A DNA stretch of 64,000 nt from Micromonospora sp. HM5-17. GTDB taxonomy: Bacteria; Actinomycetota; Actinomycetes; Mycobacteriales; Micromonosporaceae. The notes under the pieces were generated by a model that searched no databases, had not been told where the DNA came from, and saw nothing but the letters and a program-made list of their open reading frames with translations. How positions within the stretch are numbered: the stretch's first letter is position 1; the number at the start of each line of letters is the position of its first letter. The position numbers and the translations under genes were made by a program. The DNA lies in NCBI RefSeq assembly GCF_003762835.1, contig NZ_RJWA01000005.1, positions 410,081-474,080 of the forward strand. The letters run 5' to 3'. Below, one piece after another: positions 18,581-28,300 of this stretch.

Positions 18581-20308
18581 TCAGCACGCCGGGCCGGATC
18601 GCCACCCGCTGGTGAGCCGGTAGTCGCCGGCGGCGGGGACCCGTACCACGGTCCACCCGTCATCCGCCCGGCGCAGACAGCCGGCCGGGCCGTCCAGCAC
18701 CAACCACCGTGACCAGCGCACCCGAACCAGCACCTCGCCGGGCGCGTCGGCACGGAACCGCACGTGCTCCGGTGTGGACTCGACCAGCTCTCCGGGAGCC
18801 GCGACCAGCGGGGTCGGGTCGACGACGGCGTACAACCGCCAGGTCGAATCCCGCCACACCTCGGCCAGGTAGGGCAGCCCGGCGACGACCAGGGCCGCCT
18901 CCGCCCGGGCGTACCGGTCGGGCGGGCTGTCCGGCGCGACCGCCACGTAGCTCACCGCGGTGTCGCGCAACCAGTCCCGGTACGCCTCCGCCGTCAGCTC
19001 CGCGTCGTAGAACAACGGGTTGCGGGCCACGTCCACCTGCCGCTCCCAGCCCCGGGCCAGCGGGAACCGGCGGGCCAGGTACGCCGACTCCCAGTGGTCC
19101 CGCAGCGGCACCACCTCGATGCGGCCGATCGGCCCCGCCTGCCGGGCACGCCGGTCGAGCGCGTCGGCGAGCGGCTGGTAGAAGTCGCTCCGGACCGGCA
19201 CGGAGCCGGCCCGACCGAGGTCACCGGTCATCACCGGAGGCTGCCACCAGACGACCGCGGCGAGCAGCGCGGCGAGCCAACCGCGGCCCAGATCGGCGTA
19301 CGCGGCCAGCACCGGCACCGTGAAGAGCAGGGTCAGCCGCAGCGCGTTCGAGCCCACCGGGCTGGGCAGGTAGTAGGCGAGCAGCAGCAACAGCACGGTC
19401 AGCCCGGCGCCGCAGCGGAGTACGCGGTGCCGGGCCGGCACGATCACGACCGCCAGCAGGGCGAGCGCGACGTTGATCCGCATCGACTCGGCCGTGAACG
19501 GCTGTACCCCGCCGTTGCCGAAGAGCACCGTCATCGGGACGAGCGCCACGGCGGGAGCGAGCGCGAGCACCAGCCCCTCCGCCCGGTGCTGCCGGGGTAG
19601 CCATCCGTCGCGCCCGAGCCCGCCACGGCGACCGTCCGGGCCGGGAACGCCGGGAACCAGGTGGGCCAGCAGCAGCGCGGCACCGACCAGGCCGGTGAAG
19701 AGCCCGGCCACCGGGCTGGCCCAGGTGGCGAGCGCGGCGAGCAGACCGGCGCCGCCCAGCCGCAGTGGGGAGCGGAGCCGCCCGGCCGCGACCGCGCAGA
19801 GTGCCGTCAGCGCCAGCGCCAGCCCGAGCGCGAAGGTGATCCTCCCGCTGACCAGGTTTCCGATCAGGACCAGCGCGCCGAGGATCGCGCCGAGCACCGG
19901 GCGCCGGGCGTCGCCGCGCACCAGCAGCCAGGCGAGGGCCACCGCCGCGCCGACGGCGGCCAGCGCGCCGACGACCCGGACCCCGAGCGCCGCGCCCAGC
20001 GCGGCACTGAACAGGCTGTAGCCGAACTGCTGCACGCCGCCGTACCAGCCGAGGTCGACCGGGGTCGCGCCGTACCGGTCGACGAACTCGGCGCGCGCCA
20101 CCTGTGCCGCCAGGTCGGTGCCCATCGGCGGGGCGAGCAGGAACGCCACCGCTCCCCCGCCGGCCACGAGGGCCGCACCGAGCAGCGCCGGCCGGCCGGA
20201 GCCGGCTCGCCACCACCCACCGGGCCCGGACGCCCGCCGCCCGCCAGGCTCGGACATCCGCCGCCCGCCGGGCCCAGGTGCCAACCGCCCGCCAGCCCGA
20301 TCAGCCAT
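18581..20308 (-). CDS. Polytopic membrane protein with a C-terminal extracytoplasmic domain, unknown function
   Basis: The 575-residue protein starts with a Gly/Arg-rich tail of about 35 residues, then about 11 transmembrane helices to about residue 330, then a soluble C-terminal domain with Asp, Arg and Tyr-rich loops (WESAYLARRFPLARGWERQ, YVAVAPDSPPDRYARAEAA). The early VARAEFVDRYGATPVDLGWY loop and overall plan resemble GT-C glycosyltransferases, which fits its place next to an MptB-like enzyme, but I see no catalytic motif I would name. Its ATG overlaps the glnE stop by eight bases. A second ATG at 20257 is possible. Confidence 0.7.
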   Translation of the reverse strand: MADRAGGRLAPGPGGRRMSEPGGRRASGPGGWWRAGSGRPALLGAALVAGGGAVAFLLAPPMGTDLAAQVARAEFVDRYGATPVDLGWYGGVQQFGYSLFSAALGAALGVRVVGALAAVGAAVALAWLLVRGDARRPVLGAILGALVLIGNLVSGRITFALGLALALTALCAVAAGRLRSPLRLGGAGLLAALATWASPVAGLFTGLVGAALLLAHLVPGVPGPDGRRGGLGRDGWLPRQHRAEGLVLALAPAVALVPMTVLFGNGGVQPFTAESMRINVALALLAVVIVPARHRVLRCGAGLTVLLLLLAYYLPSPVGSNALRLTLLFTVPVLAAYADLGRGWLAALLAAVVWWQPPVMTGDLGRAGSVPVRSDFYQPLADALDRRARQAGPIGRIEVVPLRDHWESAYLARRFPLARGWERQVDVARNPLFYDAELTAEAYRDWLRDTAVSYVAVAPDSPPDRYARAEAALVVAGLPYLAEVWRDSTWRLYAVVDPTPLVAAPGELVESTPEHVRFRADAPGEVLVRVRWSRWLVLDGPAGCLRRADDGWTVVRVPAAGDYRLTSGWRSGPAC

Positions 20309-23300
20309 TGAGCACGCGCTCCGCCGCCGCCCGGCATCGCCGGGCCGTTCGCAGGTAGTGGTCGAGGAACTCGCCGGGATCCTGTCCGCCGAGCAGGCGT
20401 ACCACGCCGGCCAGTTCGGGCCCGTGCCGAGGCAGTTGATCGCCGGCCCGGCCCCGGACCAGCATCAACGCGTTACGGACCCGGGCCGTCAGGGTCCAGC
20501 CGGCGGCCATGGCGGCAGCGTCGGCCGGATCCACCAGCCCGGCGTCGCGGGCCGCGGCCAGCGCGTCGAGGGTACGGGTGTGACGTAGCTCCGGGACCGT
20601 GCCGGCGTACCGGAGTTGCAGGAGCTGCACCGCCCACTCCACGTCGGCCAGCCCGCCCCGACCGAGCTTGGTGTGGGTGGCCGGATCGGCGCCCCGGGGC
20701 AGCCGCTCGGTCTCCACCCGAGCCTTGATCCGACGGATCTCCACCACCTGCTCGCGGGTCAGCCCCCGCTCGGGGTAGCGAACCGGGTCGGCGACGGCCA
20801 TGAACTCGGCGGCGAGGTCGGCGTCGCCGCAGACGTACCGGGCGCGCAGCAGGGCCTGTGCCTCCCACACCTTCGACCAGCGCGCGTAGTACTGGGCGTA
20901 CGCGTTCAGACTGCGTACCAACGGCCCCTGCCGCCCCTCCGGGCGCAGGTCGGCGTCGACGCCGAGCGGCGGGTCGACGGCCGGCATGCCGAGCAACCGG
21001 CGCAGCTCCTCGGCGATGCCGTGCGCCGCCGCGCTGGCCACGTCCTCGGCCACGCCGGCCGGGGGGTCGTAGACGAAGAGCACGTCGGCGTCGGAGAGGT
21101 AGTTCATCTCGTAGCCGCCGAGCCGGCCCATCCCCACCACCGCGAACCGGAGTCCGGGCAGCGCCGGCTGGGTCGCCCGGGCCGCCCGCAGCGCCGCGCC
21201 GAGGGTGGCGTCGGTGACCGCCGCCAGCGCCGCCCCCACTGTAAGGAAGGGCCCCTTGTTATCGGTTTCTGTCGTAGAAGGGGCCCTTCCTAACACAGGT
21301 GGCCTCGGGGCCAGCGAGCCTGCCCGGTGCAGAACGTCGGCACAGGCGACCCGGATCAGCTCCCGGCCGCGCAGCGCCCGGACCGCCCGGATCGCCTCCG
21401 TCGGGTCGGCCCCCGCACCGGAGCCCCGACCGTCGAGGTGCCGGTCGGCCGCGGCGGCGAAACCGTCCCGAAGCACCTCCGCGTCGCGCGGGGCCAGTTC
21501 GTTGTCGTCGGCGAGCAGCCGCAGCGCCTCCGGATCGCGGGCCAGCAGGTCCGCGACGTACCGGGAGAGGGCGAGGGTACGGGCCAGCCGCTGCGCCACC
21601 GGCCCGGAGTCCCGCAACAGCCGCAGGTACCAGGGGGTGCTACCGAGCTTGTCGGAGACCTGTCGGTAGTTGAGCAGTCCCCGGTCCGGTTCCGGGGCGT
21701 CGGCGAACTCCTGGAGCAGCACCGGCAGCAGGGTGCGCTGGATCGCCGCCGTCCGGGTCACCCCGCCGGTCAGCGCCTGGATGTGCCGCAGCGCCCCGGC
21801 CGGGTCGGCGAACCCGAGGATCTCCAGCCGTTCCCGGGCCGCCTCGGGGGTCATCCGCAGCCCGTCCGCCGGCACCCGGGCGACCGCCTCCAGCAGCGGC
21901 CGGTAGAGCAGCTTGGCATGCAGTCGACGTACCTCGGTGGCGTGCCCGACCCAGTCGGCCCGGAACGCCTCGACCGCGTCGCGGCCCGGCATCGCGGTGT
22001 AGCCGAGCGCGTGCGCCAGCCAGCGCAGCGCCGCCGGATCGGCCGGAACCGTGTGGGTCCGACGGAGGTGCTGGAGCTGGAGCCGGTGCTCGACGGCGCG
22101 CAGGAAGCGGTAGCCGCGCAGCAGCGCCTCGCCGTCGGCCCGGCCGACGTAGCCGCCGGCCACCAGCGCCCGCAGCGCGGGAAGGGTGCCGCGGGCCCGC
22201 AGCGTCTCGTCGACCCGACCGTGCACGAGCTGGAGCAGCTGGACGGCGAACTCGATGTCCCGCAGCCCGCCCGGGCCGCGCTTGATCTCCCGCTCCAACT
22301 CGCGCGGCGGGATGTTGTCGATGATTTTCCGGCGCATCGCCCGGACATCCTCGACCGCCTCCGGACGTTCCGCCGCCCGCCAGACCAGCGGGGCAAGCCC
22401 CTCGATCCACTCCCGGGCCAGGGCCAGGTCGCCGGCGGCCGGCCGCGCCTTGAGCAGCGCCTGGAACTCCCAGGTCCGGGCCCAGCGCCGGTAGTAGGCG
22501 AGGTGGCTGGCGAGCGTACGGACCAGCGGGCCCCGGTTTCCCTCCGGGCGCAGCGCGGCGTCCACCGGCCAGGCCACCTGACCGCAGATGTTGATAAGCC
22601 TGCTGGCGACCTGGGTCGCGGCCGGCAGGTCCGCGTCGGTCGCGGCCACGAAGATCACATCGACGTCGGAGACGTAGTTCAGCTCCCCGCCCCCGCACTT
22701 GCCGAGGGCCAGCACGGCCAGCCGGGGCTCCGGCGTACCGGCCGGCAGCTCACCGAGGGCGATCTCGTAGGCGGCTGCCAGGGTGGCGTCGGCGAGCGCG
22801 GAGAGCGCCGCCATGGTCTGCTCCAGGTCGCGCCCACCGGTCAGGTCGGCCGCCGCGATCCGCAGCAGGGCCAGCCGGTACGCCTGCCGCAGCGCCGCGA
22901 CCGGCGGCAGCCCCGCCGGCAACGGCGGCAACCCCTCCGGTACGTCCGGCGTCTCCTCCGCCGCGTGCAGCAGTCCCTCGGCCCGGGGCGGCAGCCCGTC
23001 CGCCCCGGTGCACAGCGCCCGCCACTGCTCCGGGTTGGCCACCAGGTGATCGCCGAGCGCCGACGAGGCCCCGAGTACGGCGACCAGCCGGCGCCGCAGC
23101 CCCGGATCCTCGGCGAGCGCGGCGAGCAGCGGGGACCCCTCCCGGTCGGCCCGCGCCCCGGACCCGTCCGGGCCGGGGCGGGTGCCACCCGGGGCGGGTC
23201 GCGTGCCGTCCCGACCGGCGCGGGTGACGCCCGAGGCGGCCCGGGTGCCGACCCGACCGGGTCGGGTGCCGTCCGGGGACGGCGCCGCCCGGCGTTCCGC

Positions 23301-23528
23301 CTCCACGATCCGGTGCAGCTGCCGCAGCGCCAGATCCGGGTCGGCGGCCCGGGAGAGGGCGGTCAGCAGTTCGGCGGCCCGCTCGTCGACCGGCTCCTGG
23401 CCGGTGAGATCCCACAGGCCAAGCCCGTCCGGTCCGAGCAGTTCGGCCGCCCGTCCCGCGCCACCGCCGTCGGCGAGGCCGAACCCGTACCGGGCGAGCC
23501 GGCCGGGTGCGCTGCTCGGTCTGGTCAT
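20301..23528 (-). CDS. glnE: Bifunctional glutamine-synthetase adenylyltransferase / adenylyl-removing enzyme
   Basis: The 1,075-residue enzyme attaches AMP to, and removes it from, the regulatory Tyr of GlnA1. Two nucleotidyltransferase halves are seen: the N-terminal (adenylyl-removing) one with LNYVSDVDVIFVA and the C-terminal (adenylylating) one with MGRLGGYEMNYLSDADVLFV, each giving the Asp-x-Asp metal site. PII-type control lies between them in the family. Two insertions are odd. Residues of about 83-134 are a repetitive Gly-Thr-Arg-Pro-rich linker. Residues of about 745-763 are encoded by a palindromic repeat (21241-21294) read in frame just before the C-terminal domain. It lies 13 bases downstream of the amidotransferase gene. 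Confidence 0.95.
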   Translation of the reverse strand: MTRPSSAPGRLARYGFGLADGGGAGRAAELLGPDGLGLWDLTGQEPVDERAAELLTALSRAADPDLALRQLHRIVEAERRAAPSPDGTRPGRVGTRAASGVTRAGRDGTRPAPGGTRPGPDGSGARADREGSPLLAALAEDPGLRRRLVAVLGASSALGDHLVANPEQWRALCTGADGLPPRAEGLLHAAEETPDVPEGLPPLPAGLPPVAALRQAYRLALLRIAAADLTGGRDLEQTMAALSALADATLAAAYEIALGELPAGTPEPRLAVLALGKCGGGELNYVSDVDVIFVAATDADLPAATQVASRLINICGQVAWPVDAALRPEGNRGPLVRTLASHLAYYRRWARTWEFQALLKARPAAGDLALAREWIEGLAPLVWRAAERPEAVEDVRAMRRKIIDNIPPRELEREIKRGPGGLRDIEFAVQLLQLVHGRVDETLRARGTLPALRALVAGGYVGRADGEALLRGYRFLRAVEHRLQLQHLRRTHTVPADPAALRWLAHALGYTAMPGRDAVEAFRADWVGHATEVRRLHAKLLYRPLLEAVARVPADGLRMTPEAARERLEILGFADPAGALRHIQALTGGVTRTAAIQRTLLPVLLQEFADAPEPDRGLLNYRQVSDKLGSTPWYLRLLRDSGPVAQRLARTLALSRYVADLLARDPEALRLLADDNELAPRDAEVLRDGFAAAADRHLDGRGSGAGADPTEAIRAVRALRGRELIRVACADVLHRAGSLAPRPPVLGRAPSTTETDNKGPFLTVGAALAAVTDATLGAALRAARATQPALPGLRFAVVGMGRLGGYEMNYLSDADVLFVYDPPAGVAEDVASAAAHGIAEELRRLLGMPAVDPPLGVDADLRPEGRQGPLVRSLNAYAQYYARWSKVWEAQALLRARYVCGDADLAAEFMAVADPVRYPERGLTREQVVEIRRIKARVETERLPRGADPATHTKLGRGGLADVEWAVQLLQLRYAGTVPELRHTRTLDALAAARDAGLVDPADAAAMAAGWTLTARVRNALMLVRGRAGDQLPRHGPELAGVVRLLGGQDPGEFLDHYLRTARRCRAAAERVLNG
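21241..21294. repeat. Palindromic repeat copy 1, inside glnE
   Basis: Arms GTAAGGAAGGGCCCCTT (21241-21257) and AAGGGGCCCTTCCTAAC (21278-21294) are inverted with one mismatch around a 20-base loop. The loop shares TATCG-TTT-TG-GTAGAA with the copy at 37538-37593. The element adds about 18 codons without breaking the glnE frame. Confidence 0.9.
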
Positions 23529-23541
23529 CGCCGCGCGTCTC

Positions 23542-24345
23542 CTACTGACCGAGCAGCGGCAGGGTACGGCGGGGTTCCGCGCCGGCGAGCCGGCCCTGGG
23601 CCAGCATCGCGAAGCGGAGGGCGAACGGCTGCCACACCTCCTCGATGTCGGCGAGCACCTCCGCGCAGGCGGCCACCACCAGCTCGGGGTCGTAGTCGAG
23701 TTCGGCCAGGAGCGGCGAGCCGGCCGCCCAGTCGGCGATCATGTCGGTGTCGCACTCGATGTGGAACTGGAGCCCCCAGGCCCGGTCGCCGAGCCGGAAC
23801 GCCTGGTTCGGGTAGCGGGTCGAGGTGGCCAGCAGCACCGCGCCGCGGGGCAGTTCGGTGATCTCGTCGGCGTGCCACTGGATCACGTCGGGGATCATCG
23901 GCACGTACCGGAAGAGCGGGTCCGTCTCGGCGGCGTCCCGCCGGCCGACCACGGTCGGGCCGACCTCGGGGCCGGCCTCGCTGCGCCGTACCTCCCCGGC
24001 GTGGGCGGTGGCGAGCAGCTGGGCGCCGAGGCAGATCGCCAGCGTCGGCACCCGGTGCCGGACCGCCTTGCGCAGCAGGCCCTCCAGCGCCGGGAACCAG
24101 GGTGCCCCGGGTGTGCCGTCCGGCCCCGGGTACGCCGACTGCGGACCACCGAGCACCACCAGCGCCCCGTACCCGGTCAGGTCGTCGGGAAGGGTCTCCC
24201 CGGCGTGCGGCCGGCGTACCTCCAGGGCCAACCCGGCCTCGGTGAGCCACTCCCCCAGCCGGCGGAGGTCGTCCGTCGGGTCGTTCTCGACCACCAGGGC
24301 GGTCACGGTGTCGGACTCGGTCTCGGTCTCGGCGGTGCTTGTCAC
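23542..24345 (-). CDS. Class I glutamine amidotransferase (GMP-synthase-like)
   Basis: A 267-residue protein with a stand-alone GATase1 fold: the oxyanion region GYGALVVLGGPQSAYP, the catalytic Cys in TLAICLGAQLLATA and the His-Glu pair in WGLQFHIECD. It releases ammonia from glutamine; in the single-domain subfamily the acceptor is usually unknown. It heads the operon containing glnE, which fits a role in glutamine handling but does not prove one. The GTG at 24345 has a -10-like TAGCCT seven bases upstream, so the transcript is probably leaderless. Confidence 0.88.
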   Translation of the reverse strand: MTSTAETETESDTVTALVVENDPTDDLRRLGEWLTEAGLALEVRRPHAGETLPDDLTGYGALVVLGGPQSAYPGPDGTPGAPWFPALEGLLRKAVRHRVPTLAICLGAQLLATAHAGEVRRSEAGPEVGPTVVGRRDAAETDPLFRYVPMIPDVIQWHADEITELPRGAVLLATSTRYPNQAFRLGDRAWGLQFHIECDTDMIADWAAGSPLLAELDYDPELVVAACAEVLADIEEVWQPFALRFAMLAQGRLAGAEPRRTLPLLGQ

Positions 24346-24352
24346 GCTGTCG

Positions 24353-24358
24353 AGGCTA
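24353..24358 (-). promoter_or_regulatory. -10 box of a leaderless promoter for the amidotransferase-glnE operon
   Basis: TAGCCT on the minus strand, seven bases before the GTG at 24345, with no ribosome binding site. Confidence 0.5.
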
Positions 24359-24382
24359 GTCGGTGACCCGGAGGGGCACCGA

Positions 24383-24388
24383 TAGGCT
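24383..24388 (+). promoter_or_regulatory. Probable -10 box for the LD-carboxypeptidase gene
   Basis: TAGGCT, 44 bases before the GTG at 24433. The promoter diverges from that of the glnE operon, whose -10 box is 25 bases away. Confidence 0.4.
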
Positions 24389-24432
24389 CAAGGGCCCGGC
24401 AGGCGGGGTGGAGCGAGGGAGGAGAAGGCAGG

Positions 24433-25362
24433 GTGTCCGAGGATCAGGTGGTACGGCCGCCGGCACTGCGCCCCGGCGACACGGTCCTACTGGTCTCACC
24501 GTCGGGGCCGACCCGGCCGGAACGGGTGGCCCGGGGTGTGGAACTGCTCACCTCCTGGGGACTGCGCCCGGTGCTCGCCCCGAACGCGTACGCCCGACGC
24601 GGCTACCTGGCCGGCGACGACGCCCTGCGGGCCGCCGACCTGAACGCCGCCTTCGCCGACCCCACGGTCCGGGGCGTGCTCTGCACCCGGGGCGGGTACG
24701 GCGCACAGCGGGTGGTCGACCTGATCGACATGGCGGCGGTCCGCCGGGACCCGAAGGTGGTGGCCGGCTTCTCCGACATCACCGCGCTGCAACTGGCGCT
24801 CTGGCGTGGCGCCCGGCTCGCCACCGTGCACGGCCCGGGCGCCGCCTGGCTGGACGAGCGGACGCCGGCCGCCTCGGCCGAGTCGCTGCGCGCCGCGCTG
24901 ATGTGCCCCGAGCCGGTGGTGGTGCCCCGGGTTCCGGAGGAGGAGACGGCGAGCGTCGTCGTTCCCGGCACCGCCACCGGGCGGCTGCTCGGCGGCAACC
25001 TGTGCCTGCTGGTCTCCTCCATCGGCACCCCGGACATGCCGGACCTGACCGGGGCGATCCTGCTGATCGAGGACGTCGCGGAACCGCCGTACAAGGTCGA
25101 CCGGATGCTCACCCACCTACGCCGGACCGGGCTGCTGGCCGGCCTGGCGGGGGTGGCGGTCGGGCAGTTCACCGACTGCGCCGACGACTGGGCGGTCAGT
25201 GTCGCCGACGTACTCGCCGAACGGCTCGGCGACCTCGGGGTGCCGGTCCTCGGCGGACTGCCGATCGGGCACGGGGCCGGGCAGATCACCGTGCCGCTCG
25301 GCGTACCGGCGACCCTGGACACCGCCGCCGGGACGTTGACCGTCTCCCCCGCCGTCCGCTGA
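24433..25362 (+). CDS. Muramoyltetrapeptide LD-carboxypeptidase (peptidase S66)
   Basis: A 309-residue S66 serine peptidase. The family removes the terminal D-Ala from cell-wall tetrapeptides during recycling; related proteins cleave peptide antibiotics such as microcin C7. Signature segments are DTVLLVSPSGPTRPER, LCTRGGYGAQRVVDLID, the nucleophile Ser in VVAGFSDITALQLA, the Glu in ILLIEDVAEPPY and the C-terminal His in GLPIGHGAGQ. There is no signal peptide, so it is cytoplasmic. The GTG start at 24433 follows a GGGAGGAGAAGG-type ribosome binding site. Confidence 0.92.
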   Translation: MSEDQVVRPPALRPGDTVLLVSPSGPTRPERVARGVELLTSWGLRPVLAPNAYARRGYLAGDDALRAADLNAAFADPTVRGVLCTRGGYGAQRVVDLIDMAAVRRDPKVVAGFSDITALQLALWRGARLATVHGPGAAWLDERTPAASAESLRAALMCPEPVVVPRVPEEETASVVVPGTATGRLLGGNLCLLVSSIGTPDMPDLTGAILLIEDVAEPPYKVDRMLTHLRRTGLLAGLAGVAVGQFTDCADDWAVSVADVLAERLGDLGVPVLGGLPIGHGAGQITVPLGVPATLDTAAGTLTVSPAVR

Positions 25363-25393
25363 CCGTCGGCGCCGGCGGCCCACCCCGGGCCGG

Positions 25394-28300
25394 TCACCGA
25401 CGGGCCGGCCGGAGCCGCCAGCCGAGTTCGGCGAGCCGGGCGACGACCTGGGCCTTCAGGTGCCGGTTCGCGGTAGGCACGGCGCTGCTGTCCGTCAGGT
25501 TGGACAGGACGGGCGCGATGATCCGGTCGGCCTCCGGGTCACGGCCGAGAAACGCCAGCCCGCACTGGAGCGCCGCCACGATCAGCCGGGACGGCACGAC
25601 GCCCGCCAGCCAGGCGACCTCTCCCCGCCTGCCGTCACGGTCCGCACCGGTGATCAGTTGCGCCGCCAGCAGGGCCGGCATCTCCGGATCGACGGCCAGC
25701 CGGTTGAGCAGGAGCGTCCGGAGCTGATGCCGCTCCGCCGCGTCGTCCAGGGCCTCCAGCATGGCGTGGCAGCGCAGGTAGGCGGCGTGCCGTCGGCCCG
25801 ACCCGTACGGGGCGGAGGACATCGTGACCAGGCGCAGCAGGTCGTGCGCGATGGAGCTGCCCACGTCCAGCGCGACGGTGTTGATCACGGACGGCAGTGG
25901 CCCGGCGAGCGGCTCCAGAGCATGAACCAGCAGGTCGTCGCCGAGACCGCAGCGCAGGCGCGCCTCGCGACTCAGATACGCGAAGGACCGGGCCGAGTCC
26001 TGGAACGCCCCGGTCGAGGCCGGCCCGACGTCGTACGTCCAGCGTGGGTCGACCGGCGGGACCGGCGCCTCGACGGGATCGGCGACGACGCGCAGCGCGA
26101 TGTCTCGGCTGCCGTCCTCGGCGCGGATCCGGTCGAGGGCGAGCACGCCGACCAGGCTGGTCCAGTCCTCCGCGCTGAGCTGGGACTGCCAGAGCAGGGT
26201 CTCCCGGTGCCAGACCGGGACCACGTTCCGGTCCGGGAAGAGCCGACTACCGCGCAGGGTGTCGGCGGCACAGACCGCCAGCAACAGCAGGTTGACGCTG
26301 TACGCGGCGTGCCGGGCCGGCACCGGCAGCCCGCGCGGCTGGTAGGAGTCGTGTCGCCGGGCCGGGCGGCTGCGGTGCGCGGCCCGGAAGAGCCGGGTCA
26401 GCAGGTCGGTCAGGTCCTCCCGCCGTTGCCGGTCCACTCCGGACAGGAACGCCTGGACGAAGCCGAGGACCGGCGCCCGTCCGCTCAACGCCGCCCAGGA
26501 CAGCAGCGCGTGCAGCAGGTCGTCGTCGACGGTCGCGGACCCGAGCGACATCGTGGCGGCGGCCTCCCGCGCGGCGATGTCGGTCAACACCTGCCAGGTG
26601 AGCCGGGCCACCAGGAACTCGCCGAAGGTGGCGTGCAGAAACTCGTACGTCTCCAGCCGCTCGTCGTCCCGCAGCGCGCGCGACCGGTGGACGAAGAAGA
26701 ACCGGCCGAGCACGACCTCGGCGTGCCGCAACGGCGCCCGCAGGTCGACGGCGGCCCCGGGGGGCGGTGCCGGGCCGAACAGCGCCGTCAGGTCGGCCTC
26801 CAGCTCGGCCTCGGTGACCCACTGGGCGCCCCGGTTGAACATCGCGAAGGCGACCACCGACAGCCGGCGCAGCTCCACCTCGACGGCCCGGTCCACCTCG
26901 CGCTCCGGCAGCCCGGGGCGGTGTTTGACCACCTCCCGGCGGGCGAACCGGCGCAGCAGCCGCTCGTAGAGTTCGTCCGGACGCAGCTCGCCGGCCCGGC
27001 GCAGTGCGTTGTCGTCGGCGTCGTAGAGCGCCAGCATCAGCAGCAACAGCGGCTGCTCGGCCAGCTCGCGGTAGGCGAGCACGGCCGACAGGTCCAGCGG
27101 GGTCACGCCCCGGGCGGCGAACTCGTCGGCGTTGACCGCGTTCCAGGTGGCGAGCCAGGTGGAGATCCGCGCCTCGTCGAACGGCTCCAGGCGGAGCGCC
27201 ACGGTTCCGGGTGGGACGCGGGCCCGGTCGGCGACGCTGGTCCGGCTGGTCACCACGACCACCACCGGCCGGCCCTGAGCGGCCTCGCGGCGCTGGAACA
27301 CCGCCACCTTGACCAGGTAGTCGGTCTGGCTGACCCCGGTCGCCTGGAGCAGTTCGTCGAAGCCGTCGAGCAGCACCACCGGCAGGGCGTCGCCGGCCGA
27401 CCGGACCAGCGCCGGCCAGTCCAGCCGTTCGCCGGTGGCCGCGCGGACCGCGTACTCGATCTGGTCCTGGAGGTCGGCGGCGGCCGGGACGTCGCGGAGC
27501 ACCACCCGGACCGGGAGGAAGTCGTCGGCCGGCAGCCGGGCGGCGAGTACCCGGGTCAGGACGGACTTCCCCGAGCCCGGCTGGCCGAGCACCAGCAGCG
27601 GCGCCTCGACCGCCGCCGGGTTGGTGAGGTAGCCGGCGAGGAACCCGGCGAGGTCGTCCCGGACCGGCTGCCCCGCCCACCAGGACTCCTCGCTGGGCCG
27701 GGTCGCCGGACCCAGCTCCGCCACCCGACACAGCGGCGACACGTAGCCGGTGGCCAGGCTCGGCATCCGGATCCCGGCCGGCACATCGCCGGACTCGACC
27801 ACCGAGCGGTCCAGCTCCGTCGCGTACGCCGCCGCCAGCCCGGCCCGCCGCGCCTCCGGCACCCGGCCGGCGGCCGCCTGTCGGAGCAGTCGTTCGAGGT
27901 CGGCCAACGCGGCGGCGACCTGGCGCACCTCGGCCCGGGTCCCGGCGTGCTCACGCAACCCGGCCCAGTACGCCACCTCGGGAAAGTCGCCGGCGAGCCG
28001 TCCGACGAGCTCCCGATACCGCTCCACCGCCCGCGCGGGCAGGGCGTCCAGGACGGCCGTGAAGGCGGCCCGCCGGGGATGGTCGAGCCGGTCCCAGACG
28101 TCAAGGCCGGCGACGAAGCTCCGCAGCGCCGCCGCAACCCCGGCGTAGTACTCGGCCAGCACCGCCCGGAACAGCTCGTCCGGCTGCTGCGGCCCGGGCG
28201 CCGGCACCGCCTCGGCGAAGAGCCCGTCGAGCGGGGAGCGGGCGTCGGGGTCCGCCCCGACGATGGCGAGCCGTTCCCGCTCGGTCAGCTCCAGCTCGGT

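Noticed and set aside
21327..23861. 844-residue frame antisense to glnE
   Set aside because: It is the mirror of GlnE codon use in GC-rich DNA: Arg/Gly/Gln/Pro-rich, no motifs, no ribosome binding site.
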